Of a stretch of 64,000 nt of DNA, positions 45,958 through 56,287 are shown piece by piece (the first letter of the stretch is position 1; the number at the start of each line of letters is the position of its first letter). Below the pieces are notes generated by a model that saw only the letters and a list, made by a program, of their open reading frames with translations, had not been told where the DNA came from and ran no database searches. The DNA comes from Flavobacteriaceae bacterium (GTDB lineage Bacteria; Bacteroidota; Bacteroidia; Flavobacteriales; Flavobacteriaceae): assembly GCA_028284005.1 (NCBI GenBank), contig JANQSO010000005.1, positions 248,001-312,000 of the forward strand. Reading direction: 5' to 3'. The position numbers and the translations under genes were made by a program.

Positions 45958-46857
45958 TTAATAAAATTTGAGACTCCCTCCATTTTCATTGACTTCCAAG
46001 GTCATCTGTTCTCCTAATCGTAAGGCCCGGTTATCCTTTACATGCCCGGAAGGAAAATTGAAACACACCGGGTAGTCATAGTCTGATACCACATTCCGTA
46101 TGATCTCTTCGGCAGTTTTCCCAAAGGGAATGGTATTATCATTCATATCGCTCATTCCACCAACAATAAGTCCCGAAAGATTCTTAAGCACCCCATTGCG
46201 TTTAAGGTTTTGTAGCATACGGTCTATGTGGTATAAATATTCATCAAGGTCTTCAATAAAGAGTATTTTCCCGTCGGTATTGATCGCAGAAGGACTTCCG
46301 CAAAGCGAATACAAAATAGAAAGGTTTCCGCCTACCAATAGTCCGGTCGCTGTTCCGCTCCGATTTAATTTCCCTTCTGTAGCAAAGTTAATTTCACAAG
46401 CTTCTCCAAAAAGCGCCCTTTTAATACTCATTGCCGTTTCTTCACTTTTCATTTCAATTTGTACAGGCATTTGAGCATGCAGGGTTTTGATATTTAAGTT
46501 ATGAATATGTGAATGTAAAACGGTAACATCACTATAGCCAATAATCCATTTCGGAGCCCTTTTAAATTCTGAAAAATCCAGCAAATCAATAATGCGTACC
46601 GTACCATAGCCTCCCCGGGCACACCATATGGCTTTAATACCTGGATCGTCCAGCATTTGCTGAAGATCATTCGATCGCAGCAGGTCATCTCCTGCAAATT
46701 GATTAAGTTCGGCTTCAATTGTTTTTCCTAAAATAACATTTAGGCCCCAATCATTTAACAGACCTAAAGCCGGATGCAGTTCTTTTTTGGATATTTTACG
46801 CGCTGTAGCTACAATAGCGACAGTATCCCCTGCCTTTAAATATGGAGGTGTAATCAT
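45958..46857 (-). CDS. LD-carboxypeptidase (peptidase S66)
   Basis: A 299-residue serine peptidase of family S66 (LdcA/MccF). The nucleophile is the Ser of KWIIGYSDVTVLHSHI (about 100-115), preceded by IKAIWCARGGYGTVRIIDLL; a Glu in LFIEDLDEYLYHIDRM and the His in FPSGHVKDNRALRL complete the triad pattern. It cleaves the LD-bond of tetrapeptides during murein recycling; MccF-type detoxification is an alternative. It has no signal peptide, hence cytoplasmic, and it is followed directly by yraN. Confidence 0.9.
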   Translation of the reverse strand: MITPPYLKAGDTVAIVATARKISKKELHPALGLLNDWGLNVILGKTIEAELNQFAGDDLLRSNDLQQMLDDPGIKAIWCARGGYGTVRIIDLLDFSEFKRAPKWIIGYSDVTVLHSHIHNLNIKTLHAQMPVQIEMKSEETAMSIKRALFGEACEINFATEGKLNRSGTATGLLVGGNLSILYSLCGSPSAINTDGKILFIEDLDEYLYHIDRMLQNLKRNGVLKNLSGLIVGGMSDMNDNTIPFGKTAEEIIRNVVSDYDYPVCFNFPSGHVKDNRALRLGEQMTLEVNENGGSLKFY

Positions 46858-46980
46858 TTGCTAAATGTACACGTCAAAAGATAAAATCTTAAACTTTTTA
46901 GTTAAAATTATGCTGAAAACTTTGTAAATAGCTATAATTCAGTATTTTTAAGTGCCACAAACCCCGTAAAACCATAACCT

Positions 46981-48450
46981 ATGGAAACAATTGCTAACTC
47001 TTCCTGCAATACTTCTACACTTGCTCCCTATATCCCTTCGGGTGCAAATCCGTGGAATACCAGCAAAATCAAACATGTGTACCGCCGTCTTGGTTTTGGT
47101 GCATCACAAGCAGATGTAGATGCCGTACTGGCACTGTCTCCGGGGCAATTCATAGACAATTTAGTAGATTCGGCTTTTAGCCTTCCTCCAACTCCGGCAC
47201 CTTTTTGGGGCAATTATGTGGTAAGTGATTTTACAGATTTTGAACCTGAGAACGAGCAGTATATAACTGAGTGGCGCATACAAAGTGGAAACGACCTTAT
47301 TTCAGAAGACCTTAGGGGCAGGCTTATCTCTTTTTGGATGAATCACTTTGTGACCGAACTGGAAGTTTATTCCTATTCTCCCTATTTGTATCAGTATTAC
47401 AATATTTTGCAAACCCATGCATTAGGCAATTTTAAAGATTTTGTACACGATATTGGTATAAACTCTACAATGCTTTTATACCTGAACGGGTTTGAAAATA
47501 CCAACTTCAACCCAAATGAAAACTACGCCCGTGAATTATATGAACTATTCACTTTGGGAGAAGGAAACGGTTATACAGAAACCGATATCACAGAAACAGC
47601 ACGTGCATTGACCGGATATAATCACTGGGCAGAACCAGGGGCTCAGATCTATTTTGATACCAGTACTCACGATGCAGGAGAAAAGACCATCTTTGATCAA
47701 ACCGGATTTTGGGGATACGATGATGTAATAAATATATTATTTCAAGAAAGAACCAATGAAATTGCATTTTTTATCTGCTCCAAACTTTACAGGTTTTTTG
47801 TTAGCCCCGAAGTTGATGCTACGATAGAACAAGATATTATCCAGCCACTGGCACAAACATTGGTCAATAATAATTTTGAATTGGTCCCTGTTCTAAAAGA
47901 ATTATTTAAAAGTGAGCATTTTTTTGATGAACGTGCTTTAGGTGTAGTAGTAAAAAGCCCTTTCGATGTGATCTTTAGTTTTGTAAATGAAACCGGATTC
48001 TTTTACGATGATACTTTAATGGACGCTTTTATTTATGCTTCCAGCCTCATAGGGCAAGATATTTTTGACCCTCCCGATGTATCCGGATGGCAACGTGATG
48101 AAACCTGGATCAATTCTTCTACACTAACCGGGCGTTGGCAACTTATGGAGCTATATGTAGACTTCTTGTTTGACAATGGTTTTGAATTTACATTGGTTGA
48201 CCTTGCTCGTGAGCTAACCAATGATAGTAACGACCCGGAATTCATAACACAGGTGATGGTAGATCATTTTATGGCTAAAGAATTACATAGCCCCGGAGAT
48301 TATGTAATTGCAACAGATATTTTTAAATGGGACATTCCTCAAAACTACTACGATCAGGGTTTGTGGAATTTAAGCTGGTCCGAAGCCCCTTACCAGGTGG
48401 TACTGCTATTAAAGCATATTGCCAGAATGCCAGAATTTCAACTTAAATAA
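46981..48450 (+). CDS. DUF1800 family protein
   Basis: A 489-residue protein of the DUF1800 family, which normally pairs with DUF1501. Features are HVYRRLGFGASQADVDAVLA near the N-terminus, GRLISFWMNHFVTELEV, NENYARELYELFTLGEGNGY, the ITETARALTGYNHW segment, and VSGWQRDETWINSSTLTGRW towards the C-terminus. The N-terminus lacks a clear signal peptide. The function is unknown; the pair is common in marine Bacteroidota and Planctomycetes. The next gene starts 8 bases after its stop. Confidence 0.9.
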   Translation: METIANSSCNTSTLAPYIPSGANPWNTSKIKHVYRRLGFGASQADVDAVLALSPGQFIDNLVDSAFSLPPTPAPFWGNYVVSDFTDFEPENEQYITEWRIQSGNDLISEDLRGRLISFWMNHFVTELEVYSYSPYLYQYYNILQTHALGNFKDFVHDIGINSTMLLYLNGFENTNFNPNENYARELYELFTLGEGNGYTETDITETARALTGYNHWAEPGAQIYFDTSTHDAGEKTIFDQTGFWGYDDVINILFQERTNEIAFFICSKLYRFFVSPEVDATIEQDIIQPLAQTLVNNNFELVPVLKELFKSEHFFDERALGVVVKSPFDVIFSFVNETGFFYDDTLMDAFIYASSLIGQDIFDPPDVSGWQRDETWINSSTLTGRWQLMELYVDFLFDNGFEFTLVDLARELTNDSNDPEFITQVMVDHFMAKELHSPGDYVIATDIFKWDIPQNYYDQGLWNLSWSEAPYQVVLLLKHIARMPEFQLK

Positions 48451-48458
48451 AAGTCGCT

Positions 48459-50081
48459 ATGTGTAACAATCACCATATCCCAAAAAGTTCATCTTCTTCC
48501 AAAGAAGAGAAAAATATACATGATCAAGAGCATTCTACCTGGAATAGGCGTTCTTTTATTCAGGCTCTGGGCCTGGCCGGAGCAGGAAGTATGATGCTTG
48601 CCAATAATGCAATATCCGCATCGAAACCTTCACCTCTTTCAGTAGCACTTTCACAAAGTGACAATGAAAATATTTTGGTTATTGTAAGACTAAAAGGAGG
48701 AAACGATGGCTTGAACACCATTGTTCCTGTTTACGATTATGCAACCTATGCTAATTTGCGCCCTACTATCAGACACCAGCAAAATGATCTTATAAATCTC
48801 AATGCAGACTTTGCCATCCCTAACTATATGAGTAGCTTAGAGTCTGTATGGGGTGATGGAAATATGAAAGTAATACACGGAGTAGGATATCCTCAGCAAA
48901 ATTTATCTCATTTCCGCTCTTCAGAGATATGGGCCTCTACAGACGATATCAATTTTGAACCTACCGGTTGGTGGGGGCGATATTTTGAAGATCTCTATCC
49001 GGATTATTTAATCAATCCACCTGAGATTCCGCCCGCTATTCAAATTGGCAGTATAGGAAATCTGGTTTTCGATGGAGTAGACACTAATTACGCTTTTTCC
49101 GTAGCGAACCCGGACCAATTGGCAAATGTTGCTGTAAACGGAGCTTTGCATGATATCATCAACCTCCCCGATTGTGTATATGGAGACAAATTATTTTTTA
49201 TGCGCTCCATGGCCAATACCACTTTTACCTATGCAGGAGTAATTCATGATGCTTATGTAGCATCCAATAATGCAGTTTCTTACTCTAACGAAGAATTAGC
49301 AAGTCAAATGGCAATTGTAGCGCGAATGATCAAAGGAGGACTTGGTACCAAAGTATATATGGTTACTTTAAATGGTTTTGACACTCACGCTAATCAGGTA
49401 GATGATCACCGTATATTGTTAGAAGACCTGGCAGATACTATGAAAAACTTCTACGATGATCTTACCGCTTCCGGAATGCAGGATAAGGTACTGTCGATGA
49501 CAATTTCAGAATTTGGCCGACGCCCTTATGAAAATGGTTCGAATGGGACAGATCATGGAGCGGCATCCCCCGTAATGCTTTTTGGCCCCGGCCTTAACGG
49601 AAGTGATTTTGTAGGCTCTCACCCGGATCTAAATACATGGGATTCTAATGACAATCTAATTCCTTCTACAGATTTTAGAAATGTATATTCAAGTGTATTG
49701 ACAGATTGGTTTTGCCTGGACCCGTCTGTAGTGAATATGATATTATTGAATCAAAATTATGAGAATTTAGAACTCGGTTTGTCTTGTCAAACTCTTTCCT
49801 CAACAGATTTCAATGATGTAACTCGTTTGTCTCATGTAGCTGTTTATAAAAATGATAGAACCTATATCGAGCTACAAATGCCACTAACTGGCCATGTAGA
49901 TATAAAGCTATATGATGTACTGGGGAAGGAAATAGGAACTCTTAAAAATGAGGTACTATTTCCCGGCAAGTATAGTATCGATGTAAAAGATGCAATTAGA
50001 AATCGTTTAAGTTATGGGCAATACATTTACAGAATTGCCTTAGGCGGACAGTTTTATAGTAAATCAATTCTCATTAAATAA
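48459..50081 (+). CDS. DUF1501 family protein with Tat-like signal and T9SS-like C-terminus
   Basis: A 540-residue DUF1501 (sulfatase-like fold) protein. Near the N-terminus, WNRRSFIQALGLAGAGSM is a twin-arginine-type signal (about residues 27-44). The core shows LVIVRLKGGNDGLNTIVPVY, NLSHFRSSEIWAST, VTLNGFDTHANQ and SMTISEFGRRPYENGSNGTD then HGAASPVMLFGPGL, as in the family. The last ~85 residues (HVAVYKNDRTYIELQMPLTG ... GQYIYRIALGG) resemble a T9SS type A sorting domain. It follows the DUF1800 gene by 8 bases and is co-transcribed with it. Confidence 0.88.
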   Translation: MCNNHHIPKSSSSSKEEKNIHDQEHSTWNRRSFIQALGLAGAGSMMLANNAISASKPSPLSVALSQSDNENILVIVRLKGGNDGLNTIVPVYDYATYANLRPTIRHQQNDLINLNADFAIPNYMSSLESVWGDGNMKVIHGVGYPQQNLSHFRSSEIWASTDDINFEPTGWWGRYFEDLYPDYLINPPEIPPAIQIGSIGNLVFDGVDTNYAFSVANPDQLANVAVNGALHDIINLPDCVYGDKLFFMRSMANTTFTYAGVIHDAYVASNNAVSYSNEELASQMAIVARMIKGGLGTKVYMVTLNGFDTHANQVDDHRILLEDLADTMKNFYDDLTASGMQDKVLSMTISEFGRRPYENGSNGTDHGAASPVMLFGPGLNGSDFVGSHPDLNTWDSNDNLIPSTDFRNVYSSVLTDWFCLDPSVVNMILLNQNYENLELGLSCQTLSSTDFNDVTRLSHVAVYKNDRTYIELQMPLTGHVDIKLYDVLGKEIGTLKNEVLFPGKYSIDVKDAIRNRLSYGQYIYRIALGGQFYSKSILIK

Positions 50082-50096
50082 AATTTTACTTTCTGA

Positions 50097-50130
50097 AAAG
50101 CCTTCCGGGACAGGAAGGTTTTTCTTTTTT
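50097..50130 (+). terminator. Rho-independent terminator of the DUF1800-DUF1501 operon
   Basis: CCTTCC (50101-50106) and GGAAGG (50113-50118) form a stem, extended by AA(G)/TTT pairs on each side, with a 6-base GGGACA loop and a TTTTTCTTTTTT tail (50119-50130). Confidence 0.85.
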
Positions 50131-50160
50131 ATAGATGCCTGCTCCCGAAGATAAAATCCC

Positions 50161-50168
50161 TATTTTTG
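50161..50168 (+). promoter_or_regulatory. Candidate -7 promoter element for metG
   Basis: TATTTTTG matches TAnnTTTG and lies 16 bases before the metG ATG, after the upstream terminator. No clear TTTG at the usual spacing is visible. Confidence 0.4.
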
Positions 50169-50184
50169 TGCTTTCGGAAAAAAT

Positions 50185-52254
50185 ATGAGCCTAAACCCTA
50201 AACGTTATACGATTACTGCTGCATTACCTTACACCAATGGCCCGATACACATTGGGCATTTGGCAGGGGTGTATGTTCCTGCAGACATCTATGCGCGTTA
50301 CCAGCGTATACAGGGAAAAGACGTTGCTTTTGTTTGCGGTAGTGATGAACACGGTGTCCCTATTACACTAAAAGCTAAAAAAGAAGGAATTACTCCACAA
50401 CAGGTGGTTGATAAATACCATGCCATCATTAAGCAATCGTTTCAAGATTTTGGAATCTCTTTTGATAACTATTCACGTACTTCGGCAAAAGTACATCATG
50501 AAACAGCTTCTCATTTTTTTAGAGAATTATACGAAAGCGGGAAATTCATTGAAGAAATAACAGAGCAACTCTACGATGAAGAGGCCGGACAATTCTTGGC
50601 CGACCGTTTTGTTATCGGTATCTGTCCTAAATGCGGATTCGAAGAAAGTTATGGCGACCAATGTGAAAACTGCGGTACTTCACATAATGCAACAGATCTA
50701 ATTAATCCCAAAAGTGCCATTAGTGGTGCAACACCAACATTAAAAGAAACCAAACACTGGTTTCTTCCTTTGGATCAATATCAAAACTGGTTGCAGGAAT
50801 GGATCATTAAAGGGCATAAAAAAGATTGGAAAACCAATGTGTACGGACAATGTAAGTCCTGGATCGATGATGGATTGCGTCCCCGTGCCGTTACCCGAGA
50901 CCTGGATTGGGGAATTCCGGTTCCGGTTGAAGGTGCCGAAGGAAAAGTACTTTATGTTTGGTTTGATGCTCCCATTGGTTATATTTCGGCAACTAAAGAG
51001 TGGGCAAAACTTAAAGGCAAGGACTGGGAACCCTATTGGAAAAGTGAAGACACAAAATTATTGCACTTCATAGGAAAGGACAATATAGTGTTTCACTGTA
51101 TAATTTTTCCAAGTATGCTCAAAGCAGAAGGTAGTTATATAGTACCGGATAATGTCCCGGCCAATGAATTTTTAAACTTGGAAGGCAACAAAATATCAAC
51201 CAGTAAGAACTGGGCAGTTTGGTTGCATGAATACCTCGAAGAATTTCCTGGTCAACAGGATGTATTGCGCTATGTATTAACTGCCAATGCTCCCGAGACC
51301 AAAGACAATGACTTTACCTGGGCCGACTTCCAGGCACGCAACAATAACGAGTTGGTAGCCATTTTTGGAAACTTTATAAATCGTGTGGTTGTATTGACCA
51401 ACAAATACTATGATGGGGTAGTTCCAAAACATTTAGAATTCTCTGAAGCAGACCTGCAAACTTTAAAAGAATTGCAAGCTTACCCCGGTGTAATAGCAAG
51501 TTCTATCGAACGGTATCGTTTTCGCGAAGCGCAAATGGAACTAATGAATGTTGCCCGGTTAGGAAACAAATACCTGGCAGATGAAGAACCCTGGAAAACC
51601 ATAAAAACAGACGAAGACCGTACCAGAACGGTCATGTATATCGCTTTGCAAATTGCTTCGGCATTAGCAGTGTTAAGTGAACCGTTTCTTCCGTTTACTT
51701 CAGAAAAACTGAAAAGAATACTGGGTCATTCCCAACTCGATTCAGAACCAACATGGAACGACATTACATTGAATACAGAGCTACTTCCAACAGGTCATAC
51801 TATTGGAAAAGGAGAGCTATTGTTCAGTAAAATAGAAGACCAGCAAATTTCCAAACAATTAAATAAATTACAAGCCAGTAAAAAAGCCAATGAAGCTATG
51901 AATGCAACTGTAGCACCTCAAAAAGATACTATCCAATTTGATGACTTCACTAAACTCGATATGCGTGTTGGTACTATCATTGAAGCCAAAAAAATGCCAA
52001 AAGCAAAAAAACTTTTAGTTTTAAAAGTAGATACAGGGATCGATGTACGTACCATTGTTTCGGGGATTGCCGAAAATTTTACTCCTGAAGAAATCATTGG
52101 AAAGAAAGTAACTGTCCTTGTAAACCTGGCTCCCAGAGCTTTACGTGGCGTAGATAGCGAAGGAATGATCCTTATGACAGAAACACCGGAGGGTAATTTG
52201 GTTTTTGTAAACCCCGATACCGATGGGGTGAATAATGGAGCGACTATAAATTAG
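50185..52254 (+). CDS. metG: Methionine--tRNA ligase with C-terminal tRNA-binding domain
   Basis: Methionyl-tRNA synthetase charges both initiator and elongator tRNA-Met. The 689 residues include [20 protein letters not shown] (HIGH motif), a zinc-binding knuckle ([18 protein letters not shown], about 149-166), and the KMSKS-type [14 protein letters not shown]. The anticodon-binding domain follows, and the C-terminal ~110 residues are an EMAPII/Trbp111-like tRNA-binding domain ([39 protein letters not shown]). The start is preceded by a candidate promoter and a terminator from the upstream operon. Confidence 0.97.
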   Translation: MSLNPKRYTITAALPYTNGPIHIGHLAGVYVPADIYARYQRIQGKDVAFVCGSDEHGVPITLKAKKEGITPQQVVDKYHAIIKQSFQDFGISFDNYSRTSAKVHHETASHFFRELYESGKFIEEITEQLYDEEAGQFLADRFVIGICPKCGFEESYGDQCENCGTSHNATDLINPKSAISGATPTLKETKHWFLPLDQYQNWLQEWIIKGHKKDWKTNVYGQCKSWIDDGLRPRAVTRDLDWGIPVPVEGAEGKVLYVWFDAPIGYISATKEWAKLKGKDWEPYWKSEDTKLLHFIGKDNIVFHCIIFPSMLKAEGSYIVPDNVPANEFLNLEGNKISTSKNWAVWLHEYLEEFPGQQDVLRYVLTANAPETKDNDFTWADFQARNNNELVAIFGNFINRVVVLTNKYYDGVVPKHLEFSEADLQTLKELQAYPGVIASSIERYRFREAQMELMNVARLGNKYLADEEPWKTIKTDEDRTRTVMYIALQIASALAVLSEPFLPFTSEKLKRILGHSQLDSEPTWNDITLNTELLPTGHTIGKGELLFSKIEDQQISKQLNKLQASKKANEAMNATVAPQKDTIQFDDFTKLDMRVGTIIEAKKMPKAKKLLVLKVDTGIDVRTIVSGIAENFTPEEIIGKKVTVLVNLAPRALRGVDSEGMILMTETPEGNLVFVNPDTDGVNNGATIN

Positions 52255-52262
52255 TCGGTAAT

Positions 52263-53501
52263 TTAACGATATAACTTCTTTACCAACTTACCAATAGTAA
52301 GTCCTTGTATAATAATAGAAAATAATACCACCATATATGTGATGGCGACAATGAGCTCGGAAGATTCATTTTTGGCTAAACTCAACGCCAAAGCAATTGA
52401 AATTCCGCCACGTAATCCTCCCCAACTAAGTATAGCTACTGTCTTCAAGGGTTTTTCTTCAGCATGTTTTAGCAAAGAATACGGGAATAAAACCGATATA
52501 AAACGTGCTAATAATACTATAACAATTGCAAAAGCGCCAAGTAGCAAAACATTTTCTTCAAATTTTAAAAGATGAAACACCAACCCCATAAGTACAAATA
52601 ATATCCCATTAAAAACATCATCCAAGATCTCCCATATGTCATTTATCATTTTGCGTGTTGCACCGATATAGCTTTTCGTATTTATCTTATTTCCTATGAT
52701 CATTCCCGAAACAACCATCGCCAAAGGCCCGGAAACGTGAATAAGAGAAGCCAGAGCATAACCCCCCATAACTATGGTAAGGCTTAACATTACACACAAT
52801 TGTGCGTTTTCTTTTGCCGACCTAATCGCTTGATAGCCAATAAAACCTAGCACTCCTCCATACAAAAGGCCTCCAATTGCTTCTTCCAAAAATAAGATCC
52901 CAATTTCCGAACCAACAGAACTCTCCATCTGTTGTTCCATTCCCGAAAAAATTAGTATCCCCGTGAAAACCACAACTCCAATACCATCATTAAATAATGA
53001 TTCTCCTTCAATTTTAATGGACAATCCCTTTGAAATATTTGCCTTACTTAAAATAGCCAATACCGCAATTGGATCTGTAGGTGATATTAAAGCTCCAAAA
53101 AGTAATGCATTTAAAAATGAAAGCTCCATACCTATAAGTTGTGATGCACCATATACGAGCCCTCCAACAATAAATGTAGATATTAAAACACCAATTGTCG
53201 CAAATAAAAAGACAGCCCATTTCTCTTTTTTCAGATCTTGGATGTTTACATGCATGGCTCCGGCAAAAAGTAAAAAACTTAAGATACCATCAAGGAGTAA
53301 TGTCTTAAAATCTATATTGATAACAATGTCACAAAAGAACCTGTAAAATTCCGGAAAAAGACCTTTACTTAGTGTTATAACAACAACTGTTGCTAAACTC
53401 ATAAGCATGAGTCCAATGGTATTAGGAAGCTTCAACCATTTATAATTTATAAAACTAAAAAGGGCCGCAATTGAAAAAATGATACTGAAAGATTGTAGCA
53501 T
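52263..53501 (-). CDS. Na+(K+)/H+ antiporter, CPA1 (NhaP) type
   Basis: A 412-residue membrane protein with about 12-13 hydrophobic helices. CPA1 features include [20 protein letters not shown] (about 133-152) and [20 protein letters not shown] (about 165-184), which carry the ion-binding Asp residues of the family, then [10 protein letters not shown] and [20 protein letters not shown] near the end. It exchanges cytoplasmic Na+ or K+ for H+, as expected in a marine bacterium. It has no cytoplasmic C-terminal extension. It is convergent with metG and 73 bases from the next minus-strand gene. Confidence 0.9.
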   Translation of the reverse strand: MLQSFSIIFSIAALFSFINYKWLKLPNTIGLMLMSLATVVVITLSKGLFPEFYRFFCDIVINIDFKTLLLDGILSFLLFAGAMHVNIQDLKKEKWAVFLFATIGVLISTFIVGGLVYGASQLIGMELSFLNALLFGALISPTDPIAVLAILSKANISKGLSIKIEGESLFNDGIGVVVFTGILIFSGMEQQMESSVGSEIGILFLEEAIGGLLYGGVLGFIGYQAIRSAKENAQLCVMLSLTIVMGGYALASLIHVSGPLAMVVSGMIIGNKINTKSYIGATRKMINDIWEILDDVFNGILFVLMGLVFHLLKFEENVLLLGAFAIVIVLLARFISVLFPYSLLKHAEEKPLKTVAILSWGGLRGGISIALALSLAKNESSELIVAITYMVVLFSIIIQGLTIGKLVKKLYR

Positions 53502-53574
53502 GACCTAACATTTTTCACTGACATATCTTCCTACAAAAAACCGATGCGTGCTTGTGACAGTTTCTATAAGAACC

Positions 53575-55527
53575 TTATATCAAATTAACATCTGTGATTA
53601 CTTCTAATAAAGCCGGCCCTTTATGATCCCTTAATTTTTCCATCGCAGAAATAAGGTCTTCCTTCTTTTCAACTTTAATTCCTAGAGCCCCACAGTTTTC
53701 TGCATAAGCAGCAAATCCGGGATTATGTAAGGAGGTTTGCCAAACATCCAACTCGGCTGCTCGTTGTTCTTTAGATATTTTACCAAGTTCAGAGTTATTA
53801 AGTACAATGTGTTTAATATTCATATCATACTTCACCAATGTGGTAATTTCTGCCAGATACTGGCCTAAACCACCATCTCCCGAAACAGACCAAATAGGTC
53901 TTTGGTCTCCTTGAGCAGCCCAGGCTCCCATTGCTGCCGGTAATGCAAAACCAATGGATCCCAAATAACCCGACATTAAAATAGACTGGTTTTTAGGTTC
54001 GAAATACCTTCCAAAAGAATACGTATTATTCCCCACATCGACAGCTATTACAGCATTGGAAGGGGTTACTTTATTCATCGCGTCAAAAACAGCAATAGAA
54101 CTTAGAGCGTTACCTTTGTCTTTAAGCCTACTCTCTTTTTCTTCTTTCCAGATTTTCCATCGGTGTGAAATCTCTTCCCTTTGGTCTATTGCTTGCGTCT
54201 TGCCAATTGTTTCCCGGACAATAATCTTTAATGTTTCCGAAATTTCACCCCATAGTGCTACATCCACTTTATGAAATTTACTAAGTGCCATTGGGTCGAA
54301 ATCCACCTGAATTATAGGTTTCTTTGGTGTAATTCCGGTGTGATTGGAAAAGGATGCCCCAAACACTAAAAGTAGATCACTTTCATTCATAAACCATGAA
54401 GCAATTGGTGTTCCGCTCCTTCCCAATACTCCACACCCTAACTCATGGCTATCGGCAATCAGGCCTTTTCCTTTAAAGGTGGTAATTACCGGACAATGGA
54501 GTGTCTCCGCGTAAGCGATAATAGCATCCATATTAAACCGTGCGCCATGCCCTACAATAATGACCGGCCTTTTTGCTGCTTTAAGTAGTGCAACTGCTTT
54601 TTGGGTCATCTGTTGAGGCGGTGTAATATTGAAAGGCGTTATTCTGTTTTCCGGTGTTTGCGCTTTTTCATATTCAGGTTTTTTAGTGAAAGCAACCTCA
54701 TCCGGAAATGTAATATGTGAAACATCTCTTTTAATCAATGCATTCTTAACTGCCAAAGACATTAATTCGCTATGTCTGGAGTTTATGTGTACCGCATGAT
54801 TAAATTCCGCAACAGTATTAAAAGCCTTTACCAGATCCACTTCCTGAAAAGCACCGGTACCCATAACCTGTGTATTGATCTGACCTGAAAGTGCTAAAAG
54901 CGGAGTACGATCTACTTTGGCATCCCACATACCCGTAAACATATTGGTAGCTCCGGGGCCGGCAATTCCAAAACAAGCTGCCGGTTTTCCCGTTAACTTT
55001 GCATATCCCGATGCTGCAAAAGCAGCAGCCCCTTCGTGGCGGATCCCAAAATAGCGTAGTTTTCCCAGTTTTTCTTGCCTTCTCATAGCATCTGCAACTC
55101 CAAGATTGCTATGTCCTACCATCCCAAAAACGGTGTCTATACCCCAATTCACCATGGTTTCGATCATCACATCAGAAATAGTTTCAACATGTTGTTGCTC
55201 TTCAGGAATAGCTACAAAAATAGCATTGCCTTCTTCTTTCACTTCAAACGTAGTAACACCGTCGTCATATCCTCCGGGAGGTAATCCGGTGCAGGGGTCA
55301 AAATCCCAGCCATGCCAAGGGCAACGAAGCAATCCGTTTTCTATGGACCCTTCTCCTAAGGGCCCTCCCTGATGAGGGCATTTATTATCCAAAGCCGAAA
55401 ATTTACCTTTATAATGAGTCAGGCAAATTCCCTGATGGCCTGCTGTCACCGTTTGAACACGGCCTTCTTTTAAACGGTCTTTGTTGTCCAGAACCTTGTA
55501 CCAAACTTTATCTTTTTTTGAATTCAT
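53575..55527 (-). CDS. Rieske domain fused to thiamine-diphosphate-dependent enzyme
   Basis: A 650-residue fusion. Residues ~1-105 are a Rieske 2Fe-2S domain: DNKCPHQGGPLGEGS and LLRCPWHGWDFDPCTG give the CxH and CxxH ligands. The rest is a complete acetolactate synthase/pyruvate oxidase-type enzyme: RYFGIRHEGAAAFAASGYAK with the catalytic Glu, AGPGATNMFTGMWDAKVDRT, PVIIVGHGARFNMDAIIAYA, and the cofactor motif SGDGGLGQYLAEITTLVKYD followed by NNSELGKISKEQRAAE. The reaction is probably a 2-oxo-acid decarboxylation with electrons passed to the cluster, but the substrate is unknown. I start at 55527 (MNSKKDKVWYKVLDN), 1 base after the upstream stop; the longer frame overlaps it. Confidence 0.85.
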   Translation of the reverse strand: MNSKKDKVWYKVLDNKDRLKEGRVQTVTAGHQGICLTHYKGKFSALDNKCPHQGGPLGEGSIENGLLRCPWHGWDFDPCTGLPPGGYDDGVTTFEVKEEGNAIFVAIPEEQQHVETISDVMIETMVNWGIDTVFGMVGHSNLGVADAMRRQEKLGKLRYFGIRHEGAAAFAASGYAKLTGKPAACFGIAGPGATNMFTGMWDAKVDRTPLLALSGQINTQVMGTGAFQEVDLVKAFNTVAEFNHAVHINSRHSELMSLAVKNALIKRDVSHITFPDEVAFTKKPEYEKAQTPENRITPFNITPPQQMTQKAVALLKAAKRPVIIVGHGARFNMDAIIAYAETLHCPVITTFKGKGLIADSHELGCGVLGRSGTPIASWFMNESDLLLVFGASFSNHTGITPKKPIIQVDFDPMALSKFHKVDVALWGEISETLKIIVRETIGKTQAIDQREEISHRWKIWKEEKESRLKDKGNALSSIAVFDAMNKVTPSNAVIAVDVGNNTYSFGRYFEPKNQSILMSGYLGSIGFALPAAMGAWAAQGDQRPIWSVSGDGGLGQYLAEITTLVKYDMNIKHIVLNNSELGKISKEQRAAELDVWQTSLHNPGFAAYAENCGALGIKVEKKEDLISAMEKLRDHKGPALLEVITDVNLI

Positions 55528-55528
55528 A

Positions 55529-56278
55529 TCACCTGTTTTTATACGCTGAAAAAGCTTCATTAAAAAAATTCAAAGCCGTTTCTTCATTAATATCATTTAC
55601 CGGTAAAATAGCAGCTTTATAATCTCCTGTTTTCCAGACCCCAATACTCAAGTCTTCAAAACCGGAAGTATCTAAACTTTCATGCCCCCGATAGCCACTT
55701 ATATATAAATAGTGTTTACTACAAATACTATCGGGAACCGCAAGCCCCAGTCCAATAGAGATTCCTGAATCATCTTCCAAAGTAACAAAAGCACCCGTAT
55801 CAAAATGATGTGGCCAGACTCTAATTTCAGATTTTAACCGGTGTTCTTCAACAAAAGATTCTAAAACCATTTGAGCTAAAATTCTAAAATGCAATAATTC
55901 CTGTAACCTGTTTTTATTGAGTAATTTATAGGTGAAGTCATTTTTAATTGAATATGGTAGGTCATAATGAAGCTTATACGTATAAGAAGTACTGAAGCCT
56001 GAAGAAGATATAACTTCATTGAGCCATATAAGAACCTCTTCATGGGTTGCTCCGTCAAGCCTGAAGATCGTTCGGGTATCAAATGAGTTCCATTCCAAAG
56101 TAAATCGTTCATAATTTAGAGAAAGAGTATCTGCCATATCATTTAACGGGCGTGTATACATACTTCCCTCTTCTACTGAAAAACCAATATTGGTATGGCT
56201 GTCGTCATCTTTCTTTTCTAAGAAACTTATCCCTGCTGCCGCCAGATATTGCGCAGCAAGATGTAACATTTTCTCCAT
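55529..56278 (-). CDS. Conserved-looking protein of unknown function in the Rieske operon
   Basis: A 249-residue cytoplasmic protein that I do not recognise. It has no signal peptide or membrane helix. Short distinctive stretches are SVEEGSMYTRPLNDMADTLS, FTLEWNSFDTRTIFRLDG, SEIRVWPHHFDTGAFVTLED and LGLAVPDSICSKHYLYISGY, the last two with closely spaced aromatic and His residues that could form a pocket. It lies between the two Rieske-fused enzymes, 9 bases from the upstream gene and 1 base from the downstream one, so it is probably needed with them. Confidence 0.7.
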   Translation of the reverse strand: MEKMLHLAAQYLAAAGISFLEKKDDDSHTNIGFSVEEGSMYTRPLNDMADTLSLNYERFTLEWNSFDTRTIFRLDGATHEEVLIWLNEVISSSGFSTSYTYKLHYDLPYSIKNDFTYKLLNKNRLQELLHFRILAQMVLESFVEEHRLKSEIRVWPHHFDTGAFVTLEDDSGISIGLGLAVPDSICSKHYLYISGYRGHESLDTSGFEDLSIGVWKTGDYKAAILPVNDINEETALNFFNEAFSAYKNR

Positions 56279-56287
56279 AGGTTATTA

